Shown here one piece after another: positions 17,798 through 28,504 of a stretch of 38,640 nucleotides of DNA. The translations under genes and the position numbers were made by a program. The stretch lies in NCBI GenBank assembly GCA_025455685.1, contig JALOMB010000010.1, positions 1 through 38,640 on the forward strand, written 5' to 3'. Each line of letters starts with the position of its first letter. Position 1 is the stretch's first letter. Origin of the DNA: Chitinophagales bacterium (GTDB taxonomy: Bacteria; Bacteroidota; Bacteroidia; Chitinophagales; JADJOU01). The notes beneath the pieces were generated by a model. The model made no database searches. It was given only the letters and a program-made list of their open reading frames with translations, and was not told the origin of the DNA.

Positions 17798-18925
17798 TTA
17801 AAAAATCTTGTAATGACAAAGCTCTGAGACGAGATCACCATTTCTCAAAGATATTTTCGCATTAGGTTTGAGTCCAATTTGTTTCAACCCACTTTTATTA
17901 CTTGAGATCAGCCAAACGTCAAATCCTTTGAAATTTTGCTTTAAGGTATTGCCTAAATCGATATACCAAGTAATTTCATCTTCCAATTTAAGTCTTTCGT
18001 TATAAGGCGGATTTAGAAATAGAAACCCTTTTGGGTGATTGGCTGGCTCGAATTCGAAGAAATCTTGGTGATTAAACCATAAACTAGATACTTTTAACTT
18101 CGTATTGAAATAATTAGTTTTAGCCATATCCATAGCTTGCAAGGATTTATCTTGGACCAAAAATTCTGTATCAATAGATTTTACATTTGATTGAAGCTCA
18201 TCCCGAACTGCCCGATACTGAGTTTCATCAAAATCTTTTCTTAAAAAAAAAGGCCATTGAATTCTACTTGCATTCACAGGGAAATTCATTTGTTTCATCA
18301 TAGCTTCTAGAAAAAAAGTCCCGGAGCCACACATCAAATCATAAAAAGGTTCACCATTCCATTTGCTGATATCGATTATCCCACTTGCTAAGACTTCATT
18401 GATGGCAGCGGGCGAGGATTTAGTTCGATAGCCCCGCTTGAAGAGCGGTGCCCCAGAAGTATCTAATGAAATAGTACACGTATTTTTTTTAGAAATATAC
18501 ACTTGAATGCGAATATCGGGAAATTTGGTATCGATATTAGGTCTTTTGTCGTATTCTTTATAAAATCTATCTACAATAGCGTCTTTTGACTTTTGTGCTA
18601 TAAATAGTGAATTGGGATAATCTTCTGAATTGACTACAGATTCTATTTTGAAGGTATGATTAAGCCCAAACAAATTTGTCCAGGGATATTGAAAAATTGC
18701 TTGGTACATTTGATCTATATCTTTGATTTCAAAATCAAACAATACTTCATATATCCGAATGGACAATCTAGAAGACATATTGATTTTCATCATAGTGGCT
18801 CTATCGGCGTTAAATGTAACTGAACGATTGATAATATAGGTGTTTTGAGCCCCTAAACTTATGAGTTCTTTTTCGAGATAAGGTTCTAAATTAAAAAAAG
18901 TTTTGGCGATATATTTAGGATGCAT
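17798..18925 (-). CDS. THUMP-domain class I SAM-dependent RNA methyltransferase (RlmL-N/TrmN-like)
   Basis: FNLEPYLEKELISLGA start, FYDLMCGSGTFFLEA, FLNPPYNERL. Confidence 0.9.
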   Translation of the reverse strand: MHPKYIAKTFFNLEPYLEKELISLGAQNTYIINRSVTFNADRATMMKINMSSRLSIRIYEVLFDFEIKDIDQMYQAIFQYPWTNLFGLNHTFKIESVVNSEDYPNSLFIAQKSKDAIVDRFYKEYDKRPNIDTKFPDIRIQVYISKKNTCTISLDTSGAPLFKRGYRTKSSPAAINEVLASGIIDISKWNGEPFYDLMCGSGTFFLEAMMKQMNFPVNASRIQWPFFLRKDFDETQYRAVRDELQSNVKSIDTEFLVQDKSLQAMDMAKTNYFNTKLKVSSLWFNHQDFFEFEPANHPKGFLFLNPPYNERLKLEDEITWYIDLGNTLKQNFKGFDVWLISSNKSGLKQIGLKPNAKISLRNGDLVSELCHYKIF

Positions 18926-18942
18926 AAATAAGTTTTAATGGG

Positions 18943-21900
18943 CTAAGATATAGATAATTTTCTATGTCTTCGTTGGTGTTTGAATTTAGAAACTAAGTAA
19001 AACATCACAGGCACCATAACCAAAGTCAATACTGTAGCATAAGTTAGACCGAAAATAATCGTCCAAGCCAAAGGTTTCCAAAAAGCCACATTGTCCCCAC
19101 CAATATAAATATGAGGATTTAAATTAGCAATTAAATTAAAGAAGTCGAAATTTAAACCTATCGCAAGTGGAATTAATCCCAAAACTGCAGTAAACGCAGT
19201 GAGTAGTACAGGTCTAAGCCTTGAAATTCCAGAATCAACTATAGCGCTAATAATAACGTCCATAGGTAAATCGTCATGAGATTCTACTTGATATTCTGCT
19301 TTACGTTCGTCCAAAATCAATACAAAGAAATCCATAAGGACGATACCATTCTTCACCACGACACCCGCAAGTGAAATAATGCCCATCATAGTCATTAATA
19401 TCACAAAGTCCATATTGGCAAATACTAATCCAAAAAACACCCCTGAAAAACTTAGCAAAACCGTAGCCATAATGATGACTGTCTTACTTATTGAATTAAA
19501 CTGTAAAATTATAATTCCTGCTACACCTAAGAGGGCTAAAAGAAGGGCTTTCATTAAAAATGCAAAGTTCTTGGACTGCTCTTCTTGCTCACCAGAAAAA
19601 GTAAAATTAACTGATGCAGGTAATTTATAAGTTTCAAGAGATTTTTTGATCTGGTTGGTAATCGCATTTGGATTTCCGCCATTGGTCACATTAGAATATA
19701 TTGTCAAAATACGCTTATGATCTTTTCTTTTGAGCACATTAAATGCAGAAGACTGCTTAATCTCCGTCATTGAAGGAATTGGCACTTGCATCATCATGCC
19801 ATTAAACTGATTTCGATAAGTCAAGGATTGATTTAGCACTACTGCTTCGTTTTGGCGTTGATCTTCTCTGAGTCGCATGTTGATTTTATAATCTTTGGTG
19901 GTTTCTTTGAAGGTTGATAGCTCCTGACCTGCAATTGATCTTCTAAGGGCAAAGGCTAGCTGTCCCGTTGAAGTAAATAAACTACCTGTCGAATATTTAT
20001 TTGGATATATATCAATTTGTGGATTGTTTTTGTTTACATCAGTTTGAAGTCGCTCAATACCTGGTATTTTCTTAGCATTGATAAAAGAAATAATTTTTTC
20101 TGATTCTTTGATCATTTCCTCATAGTCATCACCTGTAAGTTGAATAGAGATAGGATATCCCACCGGAGGGCCATTTTCTTCTTTTTCTACGGTGATTTTA
20201 CATCCCGCCACTACGGGTACATTCGCTCTAAGATCTTGAAGAATTTTTTCGGTATTGATACCTTTTCTCTGAGAATACTCAGTATATAGAATCGTTATCT
20301 TGCCTTTATAGGGCATTTCTGAACTTATACCCATATCGACTCTAGGGTTTCCTCCACCTTCACCTACTTGAGCTGTGATGGATTGGACGAGAAAATCAAA
20401 ATTATCATATCCTTGTGTATGTTTTTTTAGCATGGTCACACAATAGGCTTCGAGTTCTTTTATGGTTTGATTGGTTTTTTGAATGGATGTGCCTTGAGGA
20501 AATTCTACATAAATCACATTTTGATTGGGAATGTTTTCTGGGAAAAATAAGATATTTCTAGGAAATAAGCCAAACAAAACAAATGATAAAAACAATAAGC
20601 CAAAAATCAAAAATAATGAATTTTTAGCTTTTTTGCCTTGAAGTAAACTCCTGAGATAAGCACCGTATTTTTGCTCTATTCTAGGAAAAAAATCTTTTTG
20701 GAATTGACCTATTCTTTTAAACAAAAATTTCTGATATAGCCATAAAAGACCTATGGTAAACAGTCCAAAATGACCCAAACTTCGTAACGCAATCATATCC
20801 GCTATCCAACCTATAATCGTAAGAATTAAGGAAATAGGTATAATGATTCTCGTCCATTTTTTAAGATTTGTTTCATCTAGATTTTCATCTTCTAACGTCA
20901 TAAATTGTGCTGTCATCGCTGCATTGATGATTAAAGCCACTATGAGTGAAGCCGCCAACACTACAGATAGCGTGGCCGGAAAATATATCATAAACTTACC
21001 TATCGTGCCTGGCCATAGCCCTAAAGGAAAAAAAGCTGCAAGCGTTGTAGCTGTACTTGAGATTACTGGCCATGCGATTTCACCGATACCTCGTTTAGAG
21101 GCTTCAAATTTACTCATGCCTTTTTGCATATTTGCATAGACATTATCTACGACCACAATTCCATCATCCACAAGCATTCCTAGACCCATGACTAAAGCAA
21201 AAAGAACCATTGTATTGAGCGTTACACCATAAGCACTTAAAAATGCAAATGCCATTAGCATAGAAATTGGTATAGCAGAGCCTACAAACATGGCATTTCT
21301 AGTGCCAAGTGCAAACATGAGCACCGCCATTACTAAAATAATACCGAATATAATATGATTGGAGAGTTCGTTTACGGCATGAATCACTTTGTTGCTTTGA
21401 TCAGCGGTAAATTCGAGAACTATATCTTTAGGTAATTTATTAACTTTTAAGTTTTCAACTTCTTTTTTAATTTTTTCAATTGCAAAGATCATATTTGTGC
21501 CTGATCGCTTTTTTACAGAGATCATTACGACATCTTTTCCTCGTTCTCTGGCTAGCGTAGTTTGTTCTTTTTCTTTGAATTTGACTTCTGCTACATCAGA
21601 CAATAGAACCGTGCCACCTAATGCTTTTACCACAAGGTTGTTTAGATCCTCTGGTTTGGCGATACTTCCCACTATCCTTACGTTGCTTCTGCTTTCTCCA
21701 TTATCCAAAAAACCGGCAGACATAGTCATATTTTCACTCTGAACTGCTCGCTGAATGTCATCAAAACTGACTTGAGCAGCAGTCATTTTATAGATATCTA
21801 CAGCGATTTCGACTTCTTTGTCATTGACTCCTAAAACATCTGCTTTTTTGATTTCTGAGATTTCTTCAATTTTATCTTCGATTATTTCCGCGAATTCTTT

Positions 21901-22398
21901 GAGTCTAGATTTAGGGTAGTCTCCTTTTACGTTGATATTGAGAATAGGAACCTCTTCAGATAAATTTAGGTTAAATACTGTTGGTTCAACTTTTTGACCA
22001 TTATCTAGTTTAGCCCAATCCGTTTCACTTTTGGCCATATCGACTTCGCTTTGAATCTTGGCCTTAGCTTCTTCTAAGGTCAATTTGTCATCACATTCTG
22101 CGACGATCAAACTAAAATCTTGAAATGAACTAGAATTGAGTTTTTGAATGTTTGAAATATTTTTTAACTTTTTTTCAAGTGGTTTTGTAAGAAATTTCTC
22201 TACATCTTCAGCAGAATTGCCTGGAAAGATTGATGAAATAAAAATTTTATTTTCTTTGATTTCAGGAAAATCCTCTCTAGGCATAGTAATATAAGCGACA
22301 ATACCGCTTACTACCAAGAGAAAAGTAACGATAAAGACCGTAGTTCTATTTTCGATAGCCCAAGTAGAAATTCCAAATTCTTTATTTATATGCGCCAT
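18943..22398 (-). CDS. RND efflux transporter permease (AcrB-like)
   Basis: AIENRTTVFIVTFLLVVSGIVAYITMPREDFPEI; GLGMLVDDGIVVVDNVYANMQKG; duplicated RND architecture. Confidence 0.96.
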   Translation of the reverse strand: MAHINKEFGISTWAIENRTTVFIVTFLLVVSGIVAYITMPREDFPEIKENKIFISSIFPGNSAEDVEKFLTKPLEKKLKNISNIQKLNSSSFQDFSLIVAECDDKLTLEEAKAKIQSEVDMAKSETDWAKLDNGQKVEPTVFNLNLSEEVPILNINVKGDYPKSRLKEFAEIIEDKIEEISEIKKADVLGVNDKEVEIAVDIYKMTAAQVSFDDIQRAVQSENMTMSAGFLDNGESRSNVRIVGSIAKPEDLNNLVVKALGGTVLLSDVAEVKFKEKEQTTLARERGKDVVMISVKKRSGTNMIFAIEKIKKEVENLKVNKLPKDIVLEFTADQSNKVIHAVNELSNHIIFGIILVMAVLMFALGTRNAMFVGSAIPISMLMAFAFLSAYGVTLNTMVLFALVMGLGMLVDDGIVVVDNVYANMQKGMSKFEASKRGIGEIAWPVISSTATTLAAFFPLGLWPGTIGKFMIYFPATLSVVLAASLIVALIINAAMTAQFMTLEDENLDETNLKKWTRIIIPISLILTIIGWIADMIALRSLGHFGLFTIGLLWLYQKFLFKRIGQFQKDFFPRIEQKYGAYLRSLLQGKKAKNSLFLIFGLLFLSFVLFGLFPRNILFFPENIPNQNVIYVEFPQGTSIQKTNQTIKELEAYCVTMLKKHTQGYDNFDFLVQSITAQVGEGGGNPRVDMGISSEMPYKGKITILYTEYSQRKGINTEKILQDLRANVPVVAGCKITVEKEENGPPVGYPISIQLTGDDYEEMIKESEKIISFINAKKIPGIERLQTDVNKNNPQIDIYPNKYSTGSLFTSTGQLAFALRRSIAGQELSTFKETTKDYKINMRLREDQRQNEAVVLNQSLTYRNQFNGMMMQVPIPSMTEIKQSSAFNVLKRKDHKRILTIYSNVTNGGNPNAITNQIKKSLETYKLPASVNFTFSGEQEEQSKNFAFLMKALLLALLGVAGIIILQFNSISKTVIIMATVLLSFSGVFFGLVFANMDFVILMTMMGIISLAGVVVKNGIVLMDFFVLILDERKAEYQVESHDDLPMDVIISAIVDSGISRLRPVLLTAFTAVLGLIPLAIGLNFDFFNLIANLNPHIYIGGDNVAFWKPLAWTIIFGLTYATVLTLVMVPVMFYLVSKFKHQRRHRKLSIS

Positions 22399-22413
22399 TT
22401 CTATGAGTTTATA

Positions 22414-23547
22414 TTATTTAGATGTCTTAACTTTAACTCCGTCGCCAATAGTCTGGGCACCTTGAGTTACGATAATATCGCCAGGCTTTATTCCGGAAAG
22501 AATTTCTGTATGGTTGTCTATACTCTGCCCTACCGTGACTTTAGATTTTATGGCTTTAGCTAGATTATTATTAATTTTGGATAAGGTATAGACGAAATAT
22601 TCGTTTTGTGCATCTTTTTGAAGTGCTTCATTGGGTACTACTATAGCATTGGGGTTTACATGGTCGTAAATTTTCACAGAGGCTGTTTGATTCGATTTGA
22701 CAAATTCATTAGGCGTGACAGGAATTTCTATGCCTATAGTTTTATTAATTGGGTTAATTCCAGTAGAAATTCGTTTTACCGAAGAGGTTGCTTGATAACC
22801 AATGGTAGGGATGGAAATCAAAACTTCTGCTCCAGGTTTTAGCGTTTTAATATATTTTTCACTGACTTCTGCTTCAATTTTCAAACTTGAATTGCTCACG
22901 AGCTTCATCACAGGGACTCCAGGAGCGACAGCTTGACCTGTTTGCATCATCACTTTGTCCACTATACCAGAAAATGGCGCTTTGATATTCGTGCGTCCTA
23001 CTTGGGTTTGAATTGCGTCAACTTGTCTGCTTGCAGCTTCATACTGAGTTTTAGCTTGAAGATATTGAATTTCAGAGCCTATGTTTTGTTTCCAAAGCCT
23101 ATCTTGTTTTTCGAAAGCGGTTTTGGCTAAATTAGCCTGTGCCTTTACGGATTGAAGATTTCCAACTAAACCTCCATCGTTAATTTTAGCAATTACTTGT
23201 CCTTGGGATACTTTTTGTCCTTCTTGAACCAATAGCGTTAAATTACCTTGAAATTCTGGATATATAATTATATCTTTATCTGTATTGATAGTAGATTGAA
23301 CTTCAATAAAATGCTTAAAAGGTTGATAATCGATCAAAGCACTCTCGACATAAGGTAAATTAGCAATAGGATTTACTTTTTCGATCTCAATTTCTAAAGC
23401 ATTGAGGTCTTCTTGAAGTGAAGAGATTTCTTGTTCAATTTTTGATTTTTTGGCCAAAAGATCACTAAGCTTTTTTTCTTCTTTTGATTTGCAACTCAAA
23501 AAAGCTAAGAAAGTTAGTAGAATTAAATAATAGAATGAAAATTTCAT
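22414..23547 (-). CDS. RND efflux periplasmic adaptor (membrane fusion) lipoprotein
   Basis: Lipobox-like FLAFLSC; lipoyl half motif VQEGQKVSQGQVIAKIND; IKAPFSGIVDKVMMQTGQAV. Confidence 0.94.
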   Translation of the reverse strand: MKFSFYYLILLTFLAFLSCKSKEEKKLSDLLAKKSKIEQEISSLQEDLNALEIEIEKVNPIANLPYVESALIDYQPFKHFIEVQSTINTDKDIIIYPEFQGNLTLLVQEGQKVSQGQVIAKINDGGLVGNLQSVKAQANLAKTAFEKQDRLWKQNIGSEIQYLQAKTQYEAASRQVDAIQTQVGRTNIKAPFSGIVDKVMMQTGQAVAPGVPVMKLVSNSSLKIEAEVSEKYIKTLKPGAEVLISIPTIGYQATSSVKRISTGINPINKTIGIEIPVTPNEFVKSNQTASVKIYDHVNPNAIVVPNEALQKDAQNEYFVYTLSKINNNLAKAIKSKVTVGQSIDNHTEILSGIKPGDIIVTQGAQTIGDGVKVKTSK

Positions 23548-23557
23548 AAGGTAAAAT

Positions 23558-24913
23558 TTATAGACTTGAATTTGATTTTTGATATTCGATAAATTGTAGT
23601 AAAAGTTTTAAACTGCTTTGTAACGCATTGATATCTTGACGAATTTTATCACTCTGAGCAGTGATGAGTTCTATGGAGCTGCCAACTCCTTCTTGGTATT
23701 TAATTTTAGATTTTTGATAAATTTTGTTGGATAAATAACTTAAGTTTTTCTGATTTTCAAATTCAATTAAAGCTGCTTTTACATTGATTTGTCGTTGGGC
23801 GTTTTCGAGAAGAAAACCATTTTTAGCTTGATTGAGTGAAATTTCAGCTAAATCCACATTTAGTTTCGCCTGTTGCTCTTGTCGCTTCGTAGTTAGACCA
23901 TTAAAAATGGGAACGTTTAAACGCAATGCAAAATTAGTATATCGATACCACTGACCACCTGAAAAATAATCAAAATTTGGCCTCGGTGACTGATAACCTA
24001 TGTTAAAAGACCCATAAAGTGCAGGTAAATAAGAAGATTTAACCTTTTGAAGATCTAATTTTTTTAAAGCATAATTATCTTGAAGTAATTTATATTCAAA
24101 TCTATCTTCAATTTCAAATGTATCTGATTGTAATAATTTAGATTTGACTTGATGCAGTTCCTCATCAACATTCAACTTTAACAAAATTGGTAAATTTATA
24201 TCTCTACCCAAGTTATAATTCAAGGCAAAATAAGCTATATCTCTCTGTTTTTGTGCAATTTGTTGTTGATTTTTTAAGTTTGATAAATTAAGAGTTAACC
24301 TATCTATATCTAATTCTTCAATTAATCCTTGTTCATATATTTTTTCTGTTTGATTTTTGAGTTTTTGGACTTCTTGGATCGTTGTATCTAGTTTCGCCAA
24401 AGATAAATCAGCAATTACAGCAGAATAAAAAAGTTTAGAGACTTGTTCTTTGAGTTCTTGTTCACTCATTTGAACCTGATGATGACTTAGGTCTTTTAAG
24501 TGTTTAATGGCCTTCAAGCCTACCAAGTATCTCCCGTCGAAGATTAACTGCTGAAGATTCAAAGAAGCATCCATAAAATGTTGTACGCCAAATTGAACCG
24601 GGATAAACGTATTGGGCTGACCGACGAAATCTCCTGGAATTATCTGAGTAGGCAGCTCTAAACTATTCTGATAAGTAACGCTTCCTGATAGTTTTGGCAA
24701 ACCAATTGATTCTACTTCTTTGGTTTGTTGATAAGTGATGAGTTGTTCTACTTGTTTTTTCTGAAAATCATAGTTATGTAGCATCGCATAGCGTATCGCG
24801 GCAGGCAAGTCAAAAATCATCAATGATGATTTTGCGGCAATACTATCATTTCGCTGAGCCAAAAGACATATAGGCATTATAAGCCAAAGTGTGACAATTA
24901 ATTTAGTTTTCAT
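23558..24913 (-). CDS. TolC-family outer membrane efflux protein
   Basis: Signal peptide; coiled TolC repeats; LRLNVPIFNGLTTKRQEQQAKL. Confidence 0.92.
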   Translation of the reverse strand: MKTKLIVTLWLIMPICLLAQRNDSIAAKSSLMIFDLPAAIRYAMLHNYDFQKKQVEQLITYQQTKEVESIGLPKLSGSVTYQNSLELPTQIIPGDFVGQPNTFIPVQFGVQHFMDASLNLQQLIFDGRYLVGLKAIKHLKDLSHHQVQMSEQELKEQVSKLFYSAVIADLSLAKLDTTIQEVQKLKNQTEKIYEQGLIEELDIDRLTLNLSNLKNQQQIAQKQRDIAYFALNYNLGRDINLPILLKLNVDEELHQVKSKLLQSDTFEIEDRFEYKLLQDNYALKKLDLQKVKSSYLPALYGSFNIGYQSPRPNFDYFSGGQWYRYTNFALRLNVPIFNGLTTKRQEQQAKLNVDLAEISLNQAKNGFLLENAQRQINVKAALIEFENQKNLSYLSNKIYQKSKIKYQEGVGSSIELITAQSDKIRQDINALQSSLKLLLQFIEYQKSNSSL

Positions 24914-25499
24914 GTAAATGTATATTTATCAAAACATATTTTTGAGGTAAAAGGAGTGTATAAGCATGATTTCTCAATAAATTTATAAAATGTAGCTTTT
25001 CATATAGTAGGTTTTTTTTTTCTAAAAATTTCAACATCGAGAAATAAGATTCTACAATAAGAAAAGAGTTAAATTCAGGTGATAACTCAGTTTTATAAAT
25101 TCCTTGCGCTTGACCTTCGATAATATTATTTTCGAAAATTTGCCAATAAGTATTGAACCCTATGTCTTCGATAATAGATTTAACCCGAGTAGAATATCTT
25201 TTTAAATCTTCGAAAATGGCTAACTTATGAGAATTTTTTCTCTTCATCAAGAAGTCAACAATTTCTACTAATTGAGCAAAAGCATTTTGTTCTTTTTCTT
25301 TGATTAGAGCCAATTCAACCTTTAAGAGTTCTAAATCATGAATCAGAGAAGCTTCTATTAAATTTTCTTTGCTATAGAAATAATTATATATTGTTTTTTT
25401 GGCGATACCTAAATCTCTAGCAAGTTGATCTATGCTAAATCCCTTGATGCCTTTGAGAAAGCAGCATTCCTTAGTATATACTAAGATTTTTTCGCGCAT
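24903..25499 (-). CDS. TetR/AcrR-family transcriptional regulator
   Basis: GFSIDQLARDLGIAKKTIYNYFYSKENLIEASL HTH; first gene of the efflux operon, overlaps tolC by 11 nt. Confidence 0.93.
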   Translation of the reverse strand: MREKILVYTKECCFLKGIKGFSIDQLARDLGIAKKTIYNYFYSKENLIEASLIHDLELLKVELALIKEKEQNAFAQLVEIVDFLMKRKNSHKLAIFEDLKRYSTRVKSIIEDIGFNTYWQIFENNIIEGQAQGIYKTELSPEFNSFLIVESYFSMLKFLEKKNLLYEKLHFINLLRNHAYTLLLPQKYVLINIHLHEN

Positions 25500-25580
25500 A
25501 TTTTTAAATTACATCGCAAAAGTAAAACAATGGAAACGATAAAGGGGTAAAAAGTGTAATTTCTGACGTTAAAAATAGTA

Positions 25581-25597
25581 AAACACTTGTAGTGTTT
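25581..25597. promoter_or_regulatory. Perfect inverted repeat AAACACT-TGT-AGTGTTT between SDR gene and tetR
   Basis: 7-bp arms with 3-nt spacer; either SDR terminator or regulator operator. Confidence 0.45.
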
Positions 25598-25611
25598 GAC
25601 TTTTCTAAAAG

Positions 25612-26328
25612 TTATTTAACTATTCTAAATACCTTTTCTGGAAAACTATCTTTATTTAACAAGACTTTATTGAGTTCTTCAGCGACAAAATCAGAAGAAA
25701 AGAGCTGATTTTCTTGATAAAGAGTCACAAATTTTTTCTTATCTTTAAATTTATTTTCATCTGAACTTCTAATCTGCTTTTGCATATTCGTATCGACCAC
25801 GCCGGGAGCTATCGCAAATGAATAAACTGGGTAAGGATTTATGGCTTGTTCTTGATTTACGGATTGCGAAAACATTTCCAGACCAGCTTTAGTAGCACAA
25901 TAAACAGCCCAAGATGGATATGGACGGGTCGCTGCGCCACTTGAAATATGAATCAATATTTTTTCTATGGGTAAATCACTTACAGAAGCTATGAAGGCAT
26001 TGGACAATTCCATTGGAGCCGTTAGATTGACCTGAATTACATGTGCAATATCTGTTTTTTCACCAATTGGTACAATTTCTCCGAGCAAACCAGCATTATT
26101 TATCAAGGCTACTGAGCGATACTGAGATAAGTCAACTTCTTGGAAAATTACTGATGTATCAAAAGATTCTGACAAATCAATTTGAATATGTCTATAGTTT
26201 GATGCTTTGATCTCGGAAGCACTTCGACTAATGCCAATAACTTGTGTGTCTTCTTGATTGATTAGGATTTTGGTAAGCGCCAATCCTATTCCAGACGTAG
26301 TACCTGTGATAATTCGTAACTTGTTCAT
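25612..26328 (-). CDS. SDR-family NAD(P)-dependent oxidoreductase
   Basis: TGTTSGIGLAL, NNAGLLG, YCATKAGLE. Confidence 0.93.
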   Translation of the reverse strand: MNKLRIITGTTSGIGLALTKILINQEDTQVIGISRSASEIKASNYRHIQIDLSESFDTSVIFQEVDLSQYRSVALINNAGLLGEIVPIGEKTDIAHVIQVNLTAPMELSNAFIASVSDLPIEKILIHISSGAATRPYPSWAVYCATKAGLEMFSQSVNQEQAINPYPVYSFAIAPGVVDTNMQKQIRSSDENKFKDKKKFVTLYQENQLFSSDFVAEELNKVLLNKDSFPEKVFRIVK

Positions 26329-26330
26329 AT

Positions 26331-27593
26331 TTATCTATCTTGAAGCAAAAGACTAAACCATTTCTTAAATCCAAGGGGTGCACCACTTGACATAATATTT
26401 ATCTTATAAACGCGCGCTGCTATCCATAAAAAACCAAATGCAGCTACAATCTGAAACAAAAGACTTAATGCAATTTGCCATAAAGGAACAGCTGCCCCAA
26501 TAGAGGCTATAATTCTGGCAGGCATAATCACTGAAGAGGTAAGTGGAAACATAGACCCAAAAACGGATAAAGGATCAGAGGGCTTATTTATTGTTTTGGT
26601 TAGAATAATAAACGCAAACAAAATAGGTAACATTACAGGAAAAATAAATTTTTGTGCTTCTTGTGTATCCTCATTGACTACGCTTCCTATCATTGCGAAG
26701 AGTGCTGAATATATCAAATATCCTAAGATAAAATAAACTAAAAACATAGAAATACTAAGCAACCAAGGCATTTCAGATAGAGAATTAGTCATTTGTGAAA
26801 TGAGTTCAGGATTAGCTTGAGGCACTTTGGACATTAGTGTAGCTGTATCTAATCCTGTAGACATGAAGCTCATAGCTACAATATTGATGATAATCATGAG
26901 AAATATCCAAAATAGGATTTGAATCAAAGCTACGATTACTATAGATAATATTTTTCCTATCATCAATTCAATCGGCTTGATTGAACTTAGGAGTGTTTCG
27001 GCTACTTTAGAGATTTTCTCTTCCATGACACTGCGCATGACTTGAGTTCCATATAGGCTCAGCATCATATACATCATGAAGCCCATTAGAAATCCAAAGA
27101 AATAACTAATCGTATCTTTGATTTGATTTTCTTTTGAGCCATCTTTTTTAGAAAATTCAAAATTATTAGTGTTATTGATTTGGGCTAGTATATCATTGTT
27201 GTTTTTTAGCTTAAATACTAAATCGCTGATATATATGTCTTTTATCCATTTGATCAGGTATTTTTTAGTATCCATTTGAATTTTCTTATCATGAATGATA
27301 TGTGTTTGGTAGCTAGTAGTGTCAAATTTGATCCAAATATCTGCATTTTCTCTTTTCAAAGTGGAATCTAAAATAAACTGAGCTTTGTCAGAAGACGTTT
27401 GCACTACGGCATTAAGTTTTGGTTCATAACCTACTTTGAAGGTATCGCTATCATACATGCCAAACAAATACAGCGCAGCATAAAATAGGATGATACCAAT
27501 AGGAAAAAGAAAGGTAACGAGTAAAAAAGTTTTATTGGTAATCTTAGCAAGCACTTCTCTTCGAAGTATAAGAAAAATATGATAAAAATTCAT
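26331..27593 (-). CDS. ABC-2 type transporter permease (NatB-like)
   Basis: N-terminal TM, large loop, VMEEKISKVAETLLSSIKPIELMIGKIL, multiple C-terminal TMs. Confidence 0.9.
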   Translation of the reverse strand: MNFYHIFLILRREVLAKITNKTFLLVTFLFPIGIILFYAALYLFGMYDSDTFKVGYEPKLNAVVQTSSDKAQFILDSTLKRENADIWIKFDTTSYQTHIIHDKKIQMDTKKYLIKWIKDIYISDLVFKLKNNNDILAQINNTNNFEFSKKDGSKENQIKDTISYFFGFLMGFMMYMMLSLYGTQVMRSVMEEKISKVAETLLSSIKPIELMIGKILSIVIVALIQILFWIFLMIIINIVAMSFMSTGLDTATLMSKVPQANPELISQMTNSLSEMPWLLSISMFLVYFILGYLIYSALFAMIGSVVNEDTQEAQKFIFPVMLPILFAFIILTKTINKPSDPLSVFGSMFPLTSSVIMPARIIASIGAAVPLWQIALSLLFQIVAAFGFLWIAARVYKINIMSSGAPLGFKKWFSLLLQDR

Positions 27594-27598
27594 GAGTG

Positions 27599-28501
27599 TT
27601 AATTTTCGACTAATTTGATAAAAATATCGTGTAAGCTAGGTAGTTTTTTAGTAAGGGATAACAAAGAATTCTCGGGATTTTGAATAAAATAACGCAATAA
27701 ATCGTTCATCTTGGATGATTCTAACTGTATCAAAGCTGAATTATCATCACTCGATACAATTGCAGCACCGCTATGTGATATAAAGTCTTGAATATTAGCT
27801 ACTTTAATCTCATATCTGCCTTCATCAAACTGATTTTTAATTTCTTTGATATGTCCATATGCCATGAGCTTACCTTGATTAATTAAAACAATTCGATCAC
27901 AAATTTCTTCTACTTGCTCCATTCGATGGGTAGAAAAAATAAAACATGTTTGATGACGCTGACTCAAGTCAAAAATTACATTCTTTATCAAGTCCGCATT
28001 CAAAGGGTCTAATCCGGAAAAAGGTTCATCTAAAATAACAAATTTAGGCTTATGCAGCAAGGTACATACGATTTGAAGTTTCTGAGCCATTCCTTTGCTT
28101 ACCTCTTCGACTTTTTTATTTTTCCAGTCCATCATGCCTAGTTTTTCAAACCAATATTCAACTGATTCTTTGGCTTCCTGATGTTTGAGTCCTTTTATTT
28201 TAGCAAAAAATAATGCTTGGTCATATACTTTCATGGCTTTATACAAACCTCGCTCTTCTGGCATATAGCCAATAAGTTTTGGGTTATCTAGGAAATTTAT
28301 TTCTGAATCGTTAAGCAAAACCCTGCCTTGATCCTGACGATAAATCCCTGTGATAATGCGCAATAAAGTGGATTTCCCTGCGCCATTTGGGCCTAGAAGA
28401 CCTAGAATTTCTCCTGATTTTAGTTCAAAACTACAATTGTCTAGTGCTTTGGTGCCAATATATGATTTAGATACTTGGTCGATTTTTAGATGAAAGTCCA
28501 T
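27599..28501 (-). CDS. ABC transporter ATP-binding protein (NatA-like)
   Basis: GPNGAGKSTLL, SKGMAQKLQ signature, FVILDEPFSGLDP. Confidence 0.96.
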   Translation of the reverse strand: MDFHLKIDQVSKSYIGTKALDNCSFELKSGEILGLLGPNGAGKSTLLRIITGIYRQDQGRVLLNDSEINFLDNPKLIGYMPEERGLYKAMKVYDQALFFAKIKGLKHQEAKESVEYWFEKLGMMDWKNKKVEEVSKGMAQKLQIVCTLLHKPKFVILDEPFSGLDPLNADLIKNVIFDLSQRHQTCFIFSTHRMEQVEEICDRIVLINQGKLMAYGHIKEIKNQFDEGRYEIKVANIQDFISHSGAAIVSSDDNSALIQLESSKMNDLLRYFIQNPENSLLSLTKKLPSLHDIFIKLVEN

Positions 28502-28504
28502 ATT

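Noticed and set aside
19379-21742. Several plus-strand ORFs (19379, 20843, 21497) over the RND permease
   Set aside because: Antisense to a strongly recognisable RND transporter; no independent protein features
25506-25562. AAATTACA ... TGTAATTT inverted repeat flanking the tetR promoter
   Set aside because: Only 8 bp AT-rich arms separated by 41 bp; easily expected by chance in this composition
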